From CAVSRC01 sp963785065 (GTDB taxonomy: Bacteria; Pseudomonadota; Alphaproteobacteria; Rhizobiales; Kaistiaceae), in NCBI GenBank assembly GCA_963785065.1, contig CAWATX010000004.1:496001-560000 (forward strand): a stretch of 64,000 nt of DNA, written 5' to 3'. The notes under the pieces are model-generated. The model ran no database searches, was not told the origin of the DNA, and saw only the letters and a list, made by a program, of their open reading frames with translations. The position numbers and the translations under genes are program-made. Positions 55,893 through 64,000 of this stretch are shown here, in pieces; within the stretch, counting starts at the first letter, position 1; every line of letters begins with the position of its first letter.

Positions 55893-56564
55893 CGGGCTCG
55901 TCTCCGGGTGCCGGCCGGCGCGCCGGGCATCCATGGCTCTCGTCCCTCATAAAGCATGGCGGGGCAATGGTTAACCGCAACTTGTAAATATCGGGCCGCC
56001 TCCCCAGCTTAGCGCGCATCGGACAGCAACGGCTCGTCGCTGTGCTTGCCAAGACTCGATTGCATGCATACAACACTCACACGGAATTCATTCTCCGTCC
56101 GCGGTGCCGTGATAGGCGATGGCGGGTTGATTCGGCGGATTCCCATAACATCCGGGCGGGTCGATTCCGTCGGTGGGTCTCTTTCAACGGACAGCGACGG
56201 GGAATGTACCGGACGAGGGCTCGCCTGATGCGCTGCTTCGTTATTAAGCGCAATCACCTGCCTGATATCCGTGATCCGGACAGCCCGGCGCCTGCGGCGT
56301 AATGGCCGCAGGGAGCGTTGGGTGTTTCTAGTGATTCCGTTTGTAGAATTGTAAAAAGGTAACGGCGCACGTCATGCCCCAGGCAAAACCGCTTCACCAG
56401 CCGACACCCGCTCCGGCATTTGCCGGCGGAGTTCCGTCGCGGGCGGTTCTGGGAAGGCGGGCGCCCATCTCAACCAGACAAGCCGGTCCCTCCCCGGCCG
56501 CAGCGACAGGGGCGCCAAGCGCCCGTCGCCGGCCCGGCGGACGTGACCGTGGAGAATTCAGCCC
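55893..56564. promoter_or_regulatory. Divergent regulatory region between amiC and rne
   Basis: About 670 bases without a convincing gene. The left part should hold the amiC promoter. The right part likely holds the rne promoter and a long 5' leader; a TAGAAT (56344-56349) in a short AT-rich stretch is a possible -10, with a poor -35 (TTGGGT, spacing 20). Leaders of rne often fold and are cut by RNase E to control itself; several GC-rich inverted segments lie between 56400 and 56550, but no defined family structure was recognised. Confidence 0.45.
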
Positions 56565-59276
56565 ATGGCAAACAAGATGCTCATCGACGCCGCCCATCCG
56601 GAGGAGACCCGGGTCGTGGTGGTGCGCGGCAATCGGGTCGAGGAGTTCGACTTCGAGTCGGCCAGCCGCCGGCAGTTGCGCGGCAACATCTATCTAGCGA
56701 AGGTCACGCGCGTCGAGCCGTCGCTGCAGGCAGCTTTCGTCGATTACGGCGGCAACCGCCACGGCTTCCTGGCCTTTTCGGAAATCCACCCGGACTACTA
56801 TCAGATCCCGGTCGCCGACCGGCAGGCGCTGATCGAGGCCGAGCAGCGCGAGATCGACGACGACCGCGGCGCCGAGGCGCAGGCGGAGGACGCGGCGGCC
56901 AACCGCGATTCGGAGGTTCCCGAGGAGCCGGCTGCGGCGGAAGACGAAGAGGACGGCGGCGACGAGCCGACCGCTACGATCGCCGCGGAGGCGGCGTCAG
57001 GGCCGGCGGTGAGCGAGGCAGCCAGCACCGAGGATGCTGCCGAGCCGGTAGCGGCAGCCGAGGCCGGCGACGAGCCGGCGGAGAGCGCCGATGACGAGCA
57101 GCCCGCCGGTGACGACGATGGCGAGGCGCCGGCCAGAACGGCGGCCGAAGCCGACGGGGTCGAAGTCGAAAGCGACGACCGGGTCGAATCGGTCGGCGCC
57201 GAGGACGCGATGGAAGAGGTGCCGGAGCGGCGACGCCCGCGCGTGCGCCAGTACAAGATCCAGGAGGTCATCAAGCGCCGTCAGGTGCTGCTCGTCCAGG
57301 TCGTCAAGGAGGAGCGCGGCAACAAGGGCGCGGCGCTGACCACCTATCTGTCGCTCGCCGGTCGCTATTCGGTGCTGATGCCCAATACCGCCCGCGGCGG
57401 CGGCATCAGCCGCAAGATCACCTCGATGTCCGACCGCAAGCGGCTGAAGCAGGTCGTCTCCGACCTCGAGGTGCCGGAAGGCATGGGCGTGATTCTGAGA
57501 ACCGCCGGTGCAGCCCGCACGCGCGCCGAGGTCAAGCGCGACTTCGAATATCTGCTCAGGTTGTGGGAGAACGTGCGCGAGCTGACGCTGCGCTCCACCG
57601 CCCCGGCGCTGGTCTACGAGGAAGGCTCGCTGATCAAGCGCTCCATCCGCGACCTCTACAACAAGGACATCGACGAGATCATCGTCGCCGGCGACGACGC
57701 CTATCGCGAGGCCAAGGACTTCATGCGCATGCTCATGCCGAGCCATGCCAAGAACGTCCAGCCCTACAAGGAAGGCCAGCCGCTGTTTGCCCGCTACAGC
57801 GTCGAGGCGCAGCTCGACGCCATGTTCTCACCGCAGGTGACGTTGCGGTCCGGCGGCTACATGGTCATCAACCCGACCGAGGCGCTGGTCTCCATCGACG
57901 TCAACTCGGGCCGCTCGACGCGCGAGCACAATATCGAGGACACGGCGCTGCAGACCAATCTCGAAGCGGCGGAGGAAGTCGCCCGCCAGCTTCGCCTGCG
58001 CGACCTTGCCGGCCTCATCGTCATCGACTTCATCGACATGGAGGAGAAGCGCAACAACCGGGCGGTCGAGCGCAAGCTCAACGACGCGCTGAAGAACGAC
58101 CGGGCGCGCATCCAGGTCGGCCGCATCTCGCATTTCGGCCTGCTCGAGATGTCGCGCCAGCGCATCCGCACCGGCGTGCTCGAATCGACCACTACCATCT
58201 GCCCGACCTGCCAGGGCTCGGGCCATGTGCGGGCGCCCGCCTCGGTGGCGCTGCATGTGCTGCGCTCGCTCGAGGACATGCTCCTCAAGGGCGTCACCCA
58301 TCACCTGACCATCCGCACGCGCACGCCCGTGGCGCTCTACATCCTCAACCAGAAGCGCTCGCATCTCTCCGAGATCGAGCAGCGCTTCGGCCTGACCATC
58401 ACGGTCGCCGCCGACGAGTTGATCAACAACGGCGCCCATTTCGTCGTCGAGCGCGGCGAGCCGGTCGGCCGGCGCGATGTTCAGGTGCGCTCCACGATCC
58501 AGCCGGATTCGGTGCAGCCGGATTCGGAGCCGCTCGAGACGAGCAGCGAGGCGGACAGTCCGGCCGAGCTTGCCGGGGCAAGCCAGGACGAACCGCTGGC
58601 CGAGCCCCGCGAGGAGCTTGCCGGCGAGGACGGCGGCCGCCGTCGCCGCCGGCGCCGGCGCCGGCGTAACGGCGAACGCAGCGAGACGTCGGCGGCCGAG
58701 GCCGAAGGCGAAGGCGAAGAGCCTGAGGGCGCCGAGAGCGCCGGTCAGGAAGCGCCGGTCGAGGCGGCGTCGGACGGCGAAACCGACGAGGATGGCGCCC
58801 CGCGCAAGCGGCGGCGCGGACGCCGCGGCGGTCGGCGCGGACGGCGCGGTCGCGGCGGCGAGGACAGGCAGACCGCCGAAGCCAGCGAGCCTGGTGAAAC
58901 GGCCGAGACTGGCGAAGCCGCCGAGGCAGCCGTCGACGAGAGCGTGAGCAGCGAGGCTCCGCCCGTGATTGCGGAGGCATCGGCGGCAACCGACCAGCCC
59001 GGCGAGGAGAGCCCGGTGACCGCCAGCGACGACTGGTCGCCGGCCGAGCCCCTGGCCGAGCCGGTGGCGGCGCCGCCGCTCAGCCCCGGCGACGACAGCG
59101 CCCTCCCCGATCAGCCGCAGCAGCAGGACATGGCGGCGGAACCGCACAGCGAGGCGCGGCCGAACCCCGTTGCCGAGCAGCCGGCCGCCCCGGAGACGCC
59201 CGAGGCGCCCAAGGCTCCCGACGAGACGGCGCCCAAGCGCAGCGGCTGGTGGCAGCGGCGCACGTCATTCTTCTGA
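56565..59276 (+). CDS. rne: Ribonuclease E
   Basis: RNase E (903 residues) starts mRNA decay and matures rRNA/tRNA. Residues 1-100 and about 230-330 form the S1 domain (RGNIYLAKVTRVEPSLQAAFVDYG), split by an acidic insert (about 105-225) typical of alphaproteobacteria. Catalytic Asp residues lie in SIDVNSGRSTREH (near 444) and VIDFIDM (near 486), and the Zn-link is CPTCQGSG (near 546). The C-terminal third is disordered, with Arg-rich blocks (RRRRRRRRR type near 690 and RRGRRGGRRGRRG near 760) that bind RNA or partners, and the conserved last residues SGWWQRRTSFF. The DEAD helicase in this window is a possible degradosome partner. Confidence 0.96.
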   Translation: MANKMLIDAAHPEETRVVVVRGNRVEEFDFESASRRQLRGNIYLAKVTRVEPSLQAAFVDYGGNRHGFLAFSEIHPDYYQIPVADRQALIEAEQREIDDDRGAEAQAEDAAANRDSEVPEEPAAAEDEEDGGDEPTATIAAEAASGPAVSEAASTEDAAEPVAAAEAGDEPAESADDEQPAGDDDGEAPARTAAEADGVEVESDDRVESVGAEDAMEEVPERRRPRVRQYKIQEVIKRRQVLLVQVVKEERGNKGAALTTYLSLAGRYSVLMPNTARGGGISRKITSMSDRKRLKQVVSDLEVPEGMGVILRTAGAARTRAEVKRDFEYLLRLWENVRELTLRSTAPALVYEEGSLIKRSIRDLYNKDIDEIIVAGDDAYREAKDFMRMLMPSHAKNVQPYKEGQPLFARYSVEAQLDAMFSPQVTLRSGGYMVINPTEALVSIDVNSGRSTREHNIEDTALQTNLEAAEEVARQLRLRDLAGLIVIDFIDMEEKRNNRAVERKLNDALKNDRARIQVGRISHFGLLEMSRQRIRTGVLESTTTICPTCQGSGHVRAPASVALHVLRSLEDMLLKGVTHHLTIRTRTPVALYILNQKRSHLSEIEQRFGLTITVAADELINNGAHFVVERGEPVGRRDVQVRSTIQPDSVQPDSEPLETSSEADSPAELAGASQDEPLAEPREELAGEDGGRRRRRRRRRRNGERSETSAAEAEGEGEEPEGAESAGQEAPVEAASDGETDEDGAPRKRRRGRRGGRRGRRGRGGEDRQTAEASEPGETAETGEAAEAAVDESVSSEAPPVIAEASAATDQPGEESPVTASDDWSPAEPLAEPVAAPPLSPGDDSALPDQPQQQDMAAEPHSEARPNPVAEQPAAPETPEAPKAPDETAPKRSGWWQRRTSFF

Positions 59277-59325
59277 CCCGGCCGGGGTCTTGCAGACGGA
59301 GCCGAATGCAGGCAATGGTGCGGCC

Positions 59326-59700
59326 ATGAAAGACTTCCTGCTGCAGTTCTTCACTTGGTGGCACGGCCAGACGCTCGGCACGCGCTTCTACACTTGGCGC
59401 AAGGGCGAGTTCGTCGGCAGCGACGAGAGCGGCAACCGCTACTTTCGCGAGCGGGGCGGCAATCGGCGCTGGGTAATCTACAACGGCCCGGTCGAGGCCT
59501 CGCGCATCCCGCCCGGCTGGCATGCCTGGATGCACGGCCGCAGCGACGATCCACCGGCCACGTATCAGCCGCGCGAATGGGAGAAGCCGCATCAGCAAAA
59601 CCTGACCGGCACGGCGCAGGCCTACCGGCCGCCGGGCTCCATCCTCGGGCCCGCCCCGCGCACGCCGGGCACCCCCGACTATGAGGCCTGGCAGCCGTGA
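59326..59700 (+). CDS. NDUFA12-like NADH:ubiquinone oxidoreductase protein
   Basis: A 124-residue member of the NDUFA12 (B17.2) family, a supernumerary complex I subunit in mitochondria and alphaproteobacteria. KDFLLQFFTWWHGQTLGTRFYTWRKGEFVGSDESGNRYF, NRRWVIYNGPVEASRIPPGWHAWMH and EWEKPHQQNLTGT match it closely over 20-residue blocks. It lies alone here, away from any nuo operon, as is usual. ATG at 59326. A strong terminator follows. Confidence 0.92.
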   Translation: MKDFLLQFFTWWHGQTLGTRFYTWRKGEFVGSDESGNRYFRERGGNRRWVIYNGPVEASRIPPGWHAWMHGRSDDPPATYQPREWEKPHQQNLTGTAQAYRPPGSILGPAPRTPGTPDYEAWQP

Positions 59701-59718
59701 GACCCGCTGCCGGTTGAA

Positions 59719-59751
59719 CGAAAACGGGCGGCCAATGGCCGCCCGTTTTCG
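59719..59751. terminator. Bidirectional terminator after NDUFA12-like gene
   Basis: A perfect 15-bp stem with a three-base loop (59719-59733 / 59737-59751, AAAACGGGCGGCC core) flanked by A and T runs on both sides, between convergent genes. It should end transcription from both directions. Confidence 0.85.
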
Positions 59752-59797
59752 TTGTCCGCCGGCCCGCGTCCGAGGGAGCAGATGCGACCCCGGCTGT

Positions 59798-60214
59798 TCA
59801 GCCCCGAACGCCGATCGTCGCCGTCGGTGTCGTGATCCGGTAGACGTCCTTGGGGCTCTTGCCGCTGATGAAGCGGAAGGCGCCCTTGATCGCGCTGATC
59901 GATACCTGGCGGGCGGTGTCGTTCTTGTCGAAGACGAAGGCGTCGATCACCAGCGTCGAGTTGGGGCCGACCACCAGCTTGGTATCGTCGCGGAACTTGA
60001 TCTGGGTGTTGCCGACATTGTCGGTCGTGATGCGGTCGCCGGAATAGACCGGGCTGGACTGCAACAGGATGCGGCGGCCGGTCTTGGCGTCGATGATCGT
60101 CCTCTGGACGACTGCGACGACGAAGCCGTCGGGCTGAGCCTGCGCGACCGGCGCAAACGCCGCCGCCGCGACGACGGCCCCAAGTGCGATGCAGATCTTG
60201 CCGAACCAGGTCAT
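59798..60214 (-). CDS. FecR domain protein, apparently truncated
   Basis: A 138-residue protein with a signal peptide (CIALGAVVAAAAFAPVAQA, about 1-26) and a FecR domain: VVAVVQRTIIDA, QSSPVYSGDRITTD, QIKFRDDTKLVVGPNSTLVID, and the ending TPTATIGVRG directly before the stop. In most FecR-domain proteins the G-V-R-G is followed by T-x-F-x-V and a further region, so this one may be cut short, though no remnant of the missing part is readable downstream, before the terminator. Ribosome site GGGGGTG before the ATG at 60214. Function unknown; likely an envelope protein. Confidence 0.8.
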   Translation of the reverse strand: MTWFGKICIALGAVVAAAAFAPVAQAQPDGFVVAVVQRTIIDAKTGRRILLQSSPVYSGDRITTDNVGNTQIKFRDDTKLVVGPNSTLVIDAFVFDKNDTARQVSISAIKGAFRFISGKSPKDVYRITTPTATIGVRG

Positions 60215-60663
60215 TGCCACCCCCTGTTTCCCTATGTGGCCCGCCTGAAGTCTGGAGAGCAACATTAACACGTAAAGTGGTTGTTACCCCTGATTATCCA
60301 AGAGCAGCCTGTGATTGTGGTCACATTGTGCCGCGTGCGCGCTTCGGTTGCCCGGAATCGGAACGGGTGCGGCTGCGGAGGCGACCGGGAGCAGGTCCAG
60401 GAGCGGCGAAGTCCCCGCAATTCCCAGCCGGCGCACAGCCAACCTCAATTGTGATCAGCGCCTCGTTGACGCTCCAGCGCGACTCGCAATAGCGTCACGC
60501 AAGCGTCATGAGTTGGCGCTCCGGCGGCGCGTACGGCCCTGGATTTTCCTTTGATAACGGTCAGCGTTCGAGCCCTTGGCGGCGGGTAGCCGGCGTTCGG
60601 GGAGCGGGTTGGTTTTGTGCGTGGAATCGGATTTGAAATGCCGGTTTTGGGGTCAGAAAACAC

Positions 60664-60692
60664 CTGACAAAGAGCGCGAGTAACACTATATT
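60664..60692 (+). promoter_or_regulatory. Sigma70-type promoter of nrdJ
   Basis: CTGACA (60664-60669) and TATATT (60687-60692), 17 bases apart, in an AT-rich patch. The -10 box overlaps the NrdR box. Transcription would start near 60699, leaving a leader of about 140 bases. Confidence 0.65.
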
Positions 60693-60698
60693 TAGGGG
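60683..60698 (+). promoter_or_regulatory. NrdR box overlapping the nrdJ promoter
   Basis: ACACTATATTTAGGGG matches the NrdR-binding consensus ACAC-T-A-T-A-T-A-T-A-G-TGT in its left half and centre. NrdR represses ribonucleotide reductase genes when dATP is high, and NrdR boxes usually overlap or follow the promoter as here. A second box, usually about 31 bases away, is not clear. Confidence 0.7.
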
Positions 60699-60722
60699 TT
60701 CCGGGCATTGTTAGCCACAAGC

Positions 60723-60820
60723 ACTGGGGGTCAACCCCGGGCCGGGCAAGGGGCTGAGAGAAACAGAAGTTACCCGGTTCAATCGGGTCACCGGCTTGCG
60801 CGGGATGACGGCGCAGGCCT
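60723..60820 (+). ncRNA. Structured nrdJ leader, weakly TPP-riboswitch-like
   Basis: The leader contains a GGGG-TCAA-CCCC hairpin (60727-60738), GGGGCTGAGAG (60750-60760), and ACCCG / CGGGT (60772-60788) followed by CACCGGC and GCGGGA. The order resembles the THI-box elements CUGAGA, ACCC and ATC-x-GGGTAAT-GCCGGCG-x-AGGGA, but the key GAACCUGAUC is missing. A cobalamin riboswitch, expected for a B12 enzyme, was looked for and its GCCACUG box was not found. This may be a degenerate element or a chance hairpin. Confidence 0.3.
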
Positions 60821-60838
60821 GAAATTTGGGGCAGAAGC

Positions 60839-63800
60839 ATGCGGATCGAGCGGCGGTACACCAAGGCAGATGCATCGGCCTATGACGGCATCGAATTCAG
60901 GACGACGCGCAGCGAAATCCGCAACCCGGATGGTTCGATCGTCTTCAAGCTCGACGACATCCAGGTCCCGGCGGCGTGGAGCCAGGTGGCCAGCGACATC
61001 CTTGCCCAGAAGTATTTCCGCAAGGCCGGTGTGCCGGCCCGGCTGAAGCGATTCGAGGAGAACGACGTCCCCTCCTGGTTGTGGCGCTCGGTGCCGGACC
61101 AAGCGGTGCTTGCAGAGCTTCCCGAGGGCCAGCGCACGGTCTCCGAGGACGATGCGCGCCAGGTCTTCGACCGGCTCGCCGGCACCTGGACCTATTGGGG
61201 CTGGAAGGGCGGCTATTTCGACGCGGAAGAGGACGCCCGCGCCTTCTTCGACGAGCTGCGCTTCATGCTCGCCACCCAGAAGGCGGCGCCTAACAGCCCG
61301 CAATGGTTCAACACCGGCCTGCACTGGGCCTACGGCATCGACGGGCCGAGCCAGGGCCACCACTATGTCGACTACCGCACCGGCGAGCTCACCGCCTCGG
61401 CCAGCGCCTATGAGCATCCCCAGCCGCATGCCTGCTTCATCCAGGGCATCGAGGACGACCTCGTCAACGAGGGCGGCATCATGGACCTGTGGGTGCGCGA
61501 GGCGCGCCTGTTCAAATACGGCTCGGGCACCGGCTCCAACTTCTCCAGGCTGCGCGGCGAAGGCGAGCGCCTGTCGGGCGGCGGCAAGTCGTCCGGGCTG
61601 ATGAGCTTCCTCAAGATCGGCGACCGCGCCGCCGGCGCCATCAAGTCGGGCGGCACCACCCGCCGCGCGGCGAAGATGGTGGTGGTCGACGTCGATCATC
61701 CGGACATCGAGAACTACGTCAACTGGAAGGTGCGCGAGGAGCAGAAGGTGGCCGCGCTGGTCACCGGCTCGAAGATCCTCGCTGCCCACCTCAAGGCGAT
61801 CATGCGCGCCTGCGTCAATTGCGACGGGCCGGACGGCTCGTGCTTCGACCCGGCCAAGAACCCGGCGCTGAAGCGCGAGATCAAGGCCGCCAAGAAGGCG
61901 CAGATCCCGCAGAACTACATCCTGCGCGTCATCCAGTTCGCCAAGCAGGGCTACACCGACATCGACGTGCCGATCTACGACACCGACTGGGATTCGGAGG
62001 CCTATCTCACGGTTTCCGGCCAGAACTCGAACAACACGGTGCGCGTCACCGACGACTTCCTGCGCGCGGTGGAAGACGACGGCGACTGGCAGCTCACCGG
62101 CCGCATCTCCGACAAGGCCAACAAGACGCTGAAGGCGCGCGATCTGTGGGAGACGATCGGCAACGCCGCCTGGCAGTCGGCCGATCCCGGCATCCAGTTC
62201 CACACCACCATCAACGACTGGCATACCTGCCCGGCCTCGGGGCCGATCCGCGCCTCGAACCCGTGCTCGGAATACATGTTCCTCGACGACACGGCGTGCA
62301 ATCTGGCCTCGCTGAACCTGATGCAGTTCGCCGACAAGGATCATCGCTTCGACGTGCAGTCGTTCGAGCACGCGGTGCGCCTGTGGACGATCGTGCTCGA
62401 AATCTCGGTGATGATGGCGCAGTTCCCCTCGCGCCGCATCGCCGAACTCTCCTACGAGTACCGCACGCTCGGCCTCGGCTACGCCAATATCGGCGGCCTC
62501 CTGATGTCCTCGGCCATCCCCTATGACTCGGAAGAGGGCCGCGCCATCGCCGCCGCCATCACCGCGGTGATGACCGGCGTCTCCTATGCCACCTCGGCGG
62601 AGATGGCCGGCGAGCTCGGCGCCTTCCCCGGCTACGGCAAGAATCGCGAGGCGATGCTGCGCGTCATCCGCAACCATCGCCGCGCCGCCTATGGCCACGC
62701 CCGGGGCTACGAGGCGCTGCACGTCGACCCGGTGCCGCTCGACGCCGCCACCTGCCCCGACGAGGCGCTGGTGGCGCATGCCCGCGTCGCCTGGGACCAG
62801 GCGCTCCAGCTCGGCGAGGCGCACGGCTTCCGCAATGCGCAGGTCTCGGTGATCGCGCCGACCGGCACCATTGGCCTGGTGATGGACTGCGACACCACCG
62901 GCATCGAGCCCGACTTCGCGCTGGTGAAGTTCAAGAAGCTCGCCGGCGGCGGCTACTTCAAGATCATCAACCGCGCCGTGCCGGAAGCGCTGCGCATGCT
63001 CGGTTACGACGACGCCGCCATCAAGGGCATGATCGACTACGCCGTCGGCCGCGGCTCGCTCGAAGGCGCGCCGGCGATCGACCCGGAGGCGCTGAAGGCC
63101 AAGGGCTTCTCCGACACGGTGATCGCCAAGCTCGGCGAGGCGGTGAAGACCGCCTTCGACATCAAGTTCGTCTTCAACCGCTGGACCATCGGCGACGAGC
63201 AGATGGCGGCATTCGACGTGCCGGAGGAGAAGCTCTCCGACCCCGCCTTCGACCTCTTGACCCATCTCGGCTACTCCAAGAAGGAGATCGAGGCGGCCAA
63301 CACCTGGGTCTGCGGAACCATGACGCTGGAAGGCGCGCCGGGGCTGAAGCCGGAGCATCTGCCGGTGTTCGATTGCGCTTCTCCCTGCGGGCGCATCGGC
63401 AAGCGCTTCCTCTCCGTCGACAGTCACATCCGCATGCTGGCGGCGGCGCAGCCCTTCATCACCGGCGCCATCTCCAAAACCATCAACATGCCTAACGACG
63501 CCACGGTGGAGGACTGCAAGAACGCCTACATGATGTCCTGGAAACTGGCGCTGAAGGCGAACGCGCTCTATCGCGACGGCTCCAAGCTGTCGCAGCCGCT
63601 GAACGCGCAGCTTCTCGCCGATGACGACGACGACGAGGAGGACGCGGTCGAGGCGCTCATGGCCAAGCCCGCGGCGGCGCGCGCCGAGGCGGTGGCCGAG
63701 CGCATCGTCGAGCGCATCGTCGAGCATGTGGTGCGCGAGCGCGAGAAGCTGCCCAACCGGCGCAAGGGCTACGCCCAGAAGGCGATCGTCGGCGGCCACA

Positions 63801-64000
63801 AGGTGTATCTCCACACCGGCGAATACGAGGACGGCCGGCTTGGCGAGATCTTCATCGACATGCACAAGGAAGGCGCCGCCTTCCGCAGCCTGATGAACAA
63901 CTTCGCCATCGCCATCTCGCTCGGCCTGCAATACGGCGTGCCGCTCGAGGAGTATGTCGACGCCTTCACCTTCACCCGCTTCGATCCCGCCGGCCCCGTC
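60839..64000 (+). CDS. nrdJ: Vitamin B12-dependent ribonucleotide reductase (partial)
   Basis: Class II RNR that makes deoxyribonucleotides with adenosylcobalamin; 1054 residues are present and the protein runs off the right edge (full family length about 1200). N-terminal ATP-cone-less region MRIERRYTKADASAYDGIEFR, then the catalytic core: QWFNTGLHWAYGIDGPSQGHHY, KYGSGTGSNFSRLR, NPCSEYMFLDDTACNLASLNL with the active-site Cys, and TGTIGLVMDCDTTGIEPDFA. The C-terminal cysteine pair lies outside the window. Aerobic alphaproteobacteria often use this enzyme alongside or instead of class I NrdAB. ATG at 60839 is preceded by GGGGCAGAAG. Confidence 0.95.
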   Translation, partial: MRIERRYTKADASAYDGIEFRTTRSEIRNPDGSIVFKLDDIQVPAAWSQVASDILAQKYFRKAGVPARLKRFEENDVPSWLWRSVPDQAVLAELPEGQRTVSEDDARQVFDRLAGTWTYWGWKGGYFDAEEDARAFFDELRFMLATQKAAPNSPQWFNTGLHWAYGIDGPSQGHHYVDYRTGELTASASAYEHPQPHACFIQGIEDDLVNEGGIMDLWVREARLFKYGSGTGSNFSRLRGEGERLSGGGKSSGLMSFLKIGDRAAGAIKSGGTTRRAAKMVVVDVDHPDIENYVNWKVREEQKVAALVTGSKILAAHLKAIMRACVNCDGPDGSCFDPAKNPALKREIKAAKKAQIPQNYILRVIQFAKQGYTDIDVPIYDTDWDSEAYLTVSGQNSNNTVRVTDDFLRAVEDDGDWQLTGRISDKANKTLKARDLWETIGNAAWQSADPGIQFHTTINDWHTCPASGPIRASNPCSEYMFLDDTACNLASLNLMQFADKDHRFDVQSFEHAVRLWTIVLEISVMMAQFPSRRIAELSYEYRTLGLGYANIGGLLMSSAIPYDSEEGRAIAAAITAVMTGVSYATSAEMAGELGAFPGYGKNREAMLRVIRNHRRAAYGHARGYEALHVDPVPLDAATCPDEALVAHARVAWDQALQLGEAHGFRNAQVSVIAPTGTIGLVMDCDTTGIEPDFALVKFKKLAGGGYFKIINRAVPEALRMLGYDDAAIKGMIDYAVGRGSLEGAPAIDPEALKAKGFSDTVIAKLGEAVKTAFDIKFVFNRWTIGDEQMAAFDVPEEKLSDPAFDLLTHLGYSKKEIEAANTWVCGTMTLEGAPGLKPEHLPVFDCASPCGRIGKRFLSVDSHIRMLAAAQPFITGAISKTINMPNDATVEDCKNAYMMSWKLALKANALYRDGSKLSQPLNAQLLADDDDDEEDAVEALMAKPAAARAEAVAERIVERIVEHVVREREKLPNRRKGYAQKAIVGGHKVYLHTGEYEDGRLGEIFIDMHKEGAAFRSLMNNFAIAISLGLQYGVPLEEYVDAFTFTRFDPAGPV

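Larger units (their letters stand above)
60215..60838. other. Regulatory region upstream of nrdJ
   Basis: About 620 bases with no supported gene. The left part holds the FecR gene's upstream sequence. The right part (60660-60838) holds the nrdJ promoter, an NrdR box and a leader of about 140 bases with hairpins (see separate entries). The middle (60300-60600) is GC-rich and shows nothing defined. Confidence 0.6.

Noticed and set aside
60723..60820. Naming the nrdJ leader a TPP or cobalamin riboswitch outright
   Set aside because: The TPP core GAACCUGAUC and the cobalamin GCCACUG box are both missing; only a partial resemblance can be claimed.
60788..63931. A 1047-codon open frame on the minus strand
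   Set aside because: It is the antisense shadow of nrdJ, whose plus-strand product matches B12-dependent ribonucleotide reductase throughout.

Overview
The window is high-GC, densely coded DNA from an alphaproteobacterium, most probably of the order Hyphomicrobiales (Rhizobiales). Grounds for this are an ExoR-like Sel1 protein, an IalB-type secreted protein, an NDUFA12-like complex I protein, a Suf-only Fe-S assembly locus with SufT and SufA, RNase E with an acidic insert in its S1 region, a B12-dependent (class II) ribonucleotide reductase of the long NrdJ type, and a palindromic intergenic repeat of the rhizobial kind. No tRNA, rRNA, CRISPR array, phage or insertion sequence was seen. The genus cannot be fixed from the sequence alone.

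Layout. 1-10.1 kb: an MFS exporter (cut by the window edge), OsmC, exonuclease III, two small related Cys-rich secreted proteins, an ExoR-like protein overlapping ilvD, a GST, a MOSC protein, a thioredoxin-fold protein, a mutarotase-like protein and an NAD-dependent epimerase. 10.3-15.6 kb: parE, a small secreted protein, a DEAD-box helicase with a clear promoter, TfoX-like and ICMT-like proteins. 15.7-25.3 kb: the Fe-S assembly region on the minus strand, reading nifS-like, sufB, cupin, unknown 99-aa ORF, sufC, sufD, sufS, sufT. After sufT come a palindromic repeat, a VOC protein and a two-gene ThrE-type exporter, and only then sufA. 25.4-32.6 kb: GST, PaiB-like protein, a FadL-type porin broken by a 1-base frameshift, hemolysin III, an alpha/beta hydrolase, an SDR, and an AraC regulator divergent from a LysE exporter. 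32.6-37.7 kb: a lpxD-ACP-ketosynthase cassette whose ACP lacks its phosphopantetheine serine, then anmK and tyrS. 37.8-47.2 kb: a large AsmA-like protein, bcp, IalB, an M23 peptidase, an FMN reductase/HxlR divergent pair, and two methyltransferases, one with two frameshifts.

47.2-59.7 kb is a cell-envelope/RNA block: prfB (with its programmed frameshift), mrcA (PBP1a), amiC, rne and an NDUFA12-like gene. Between mrcA and prfB sits the most unusual part of the window: four consecutive secreted-protein genes sharing a short N-terminal motif (W-T-P-E/Q/A followed by a short amphipathic stretch). One encodes an apparently active trypsin/V8-like protease, one its paralogue with the catalytic His and Ser lost and a long polyglycine linker, and two encode small proteins with little beyond the motif. 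59.8-64 kb: a short FecR-domain protein and nrdJ (cut by the right edge), which has a good sigma70-type promoter overlapped by an NrdR box and a structured leader.

Together the region is mostly housekeeping: Fe-S assembly feeding IlvD and other enzymes, peptidoglycan synthesis and recycling (MrcA, AmiC, AnmK, M23), lipid A acylation (LpxD cassette), and RNA/DNA metabolism (RNase E, ParE, DEAD helicase, NrdJ). Its main novelty candidates are the W-T-P secreted protease/pseudoprotease cluster, the serine-less ACP, and the nrdJ leader. Three single-base insertions disrupt two otherwise well-conserved genes, so assembly error should be excluded before they are read as biology.
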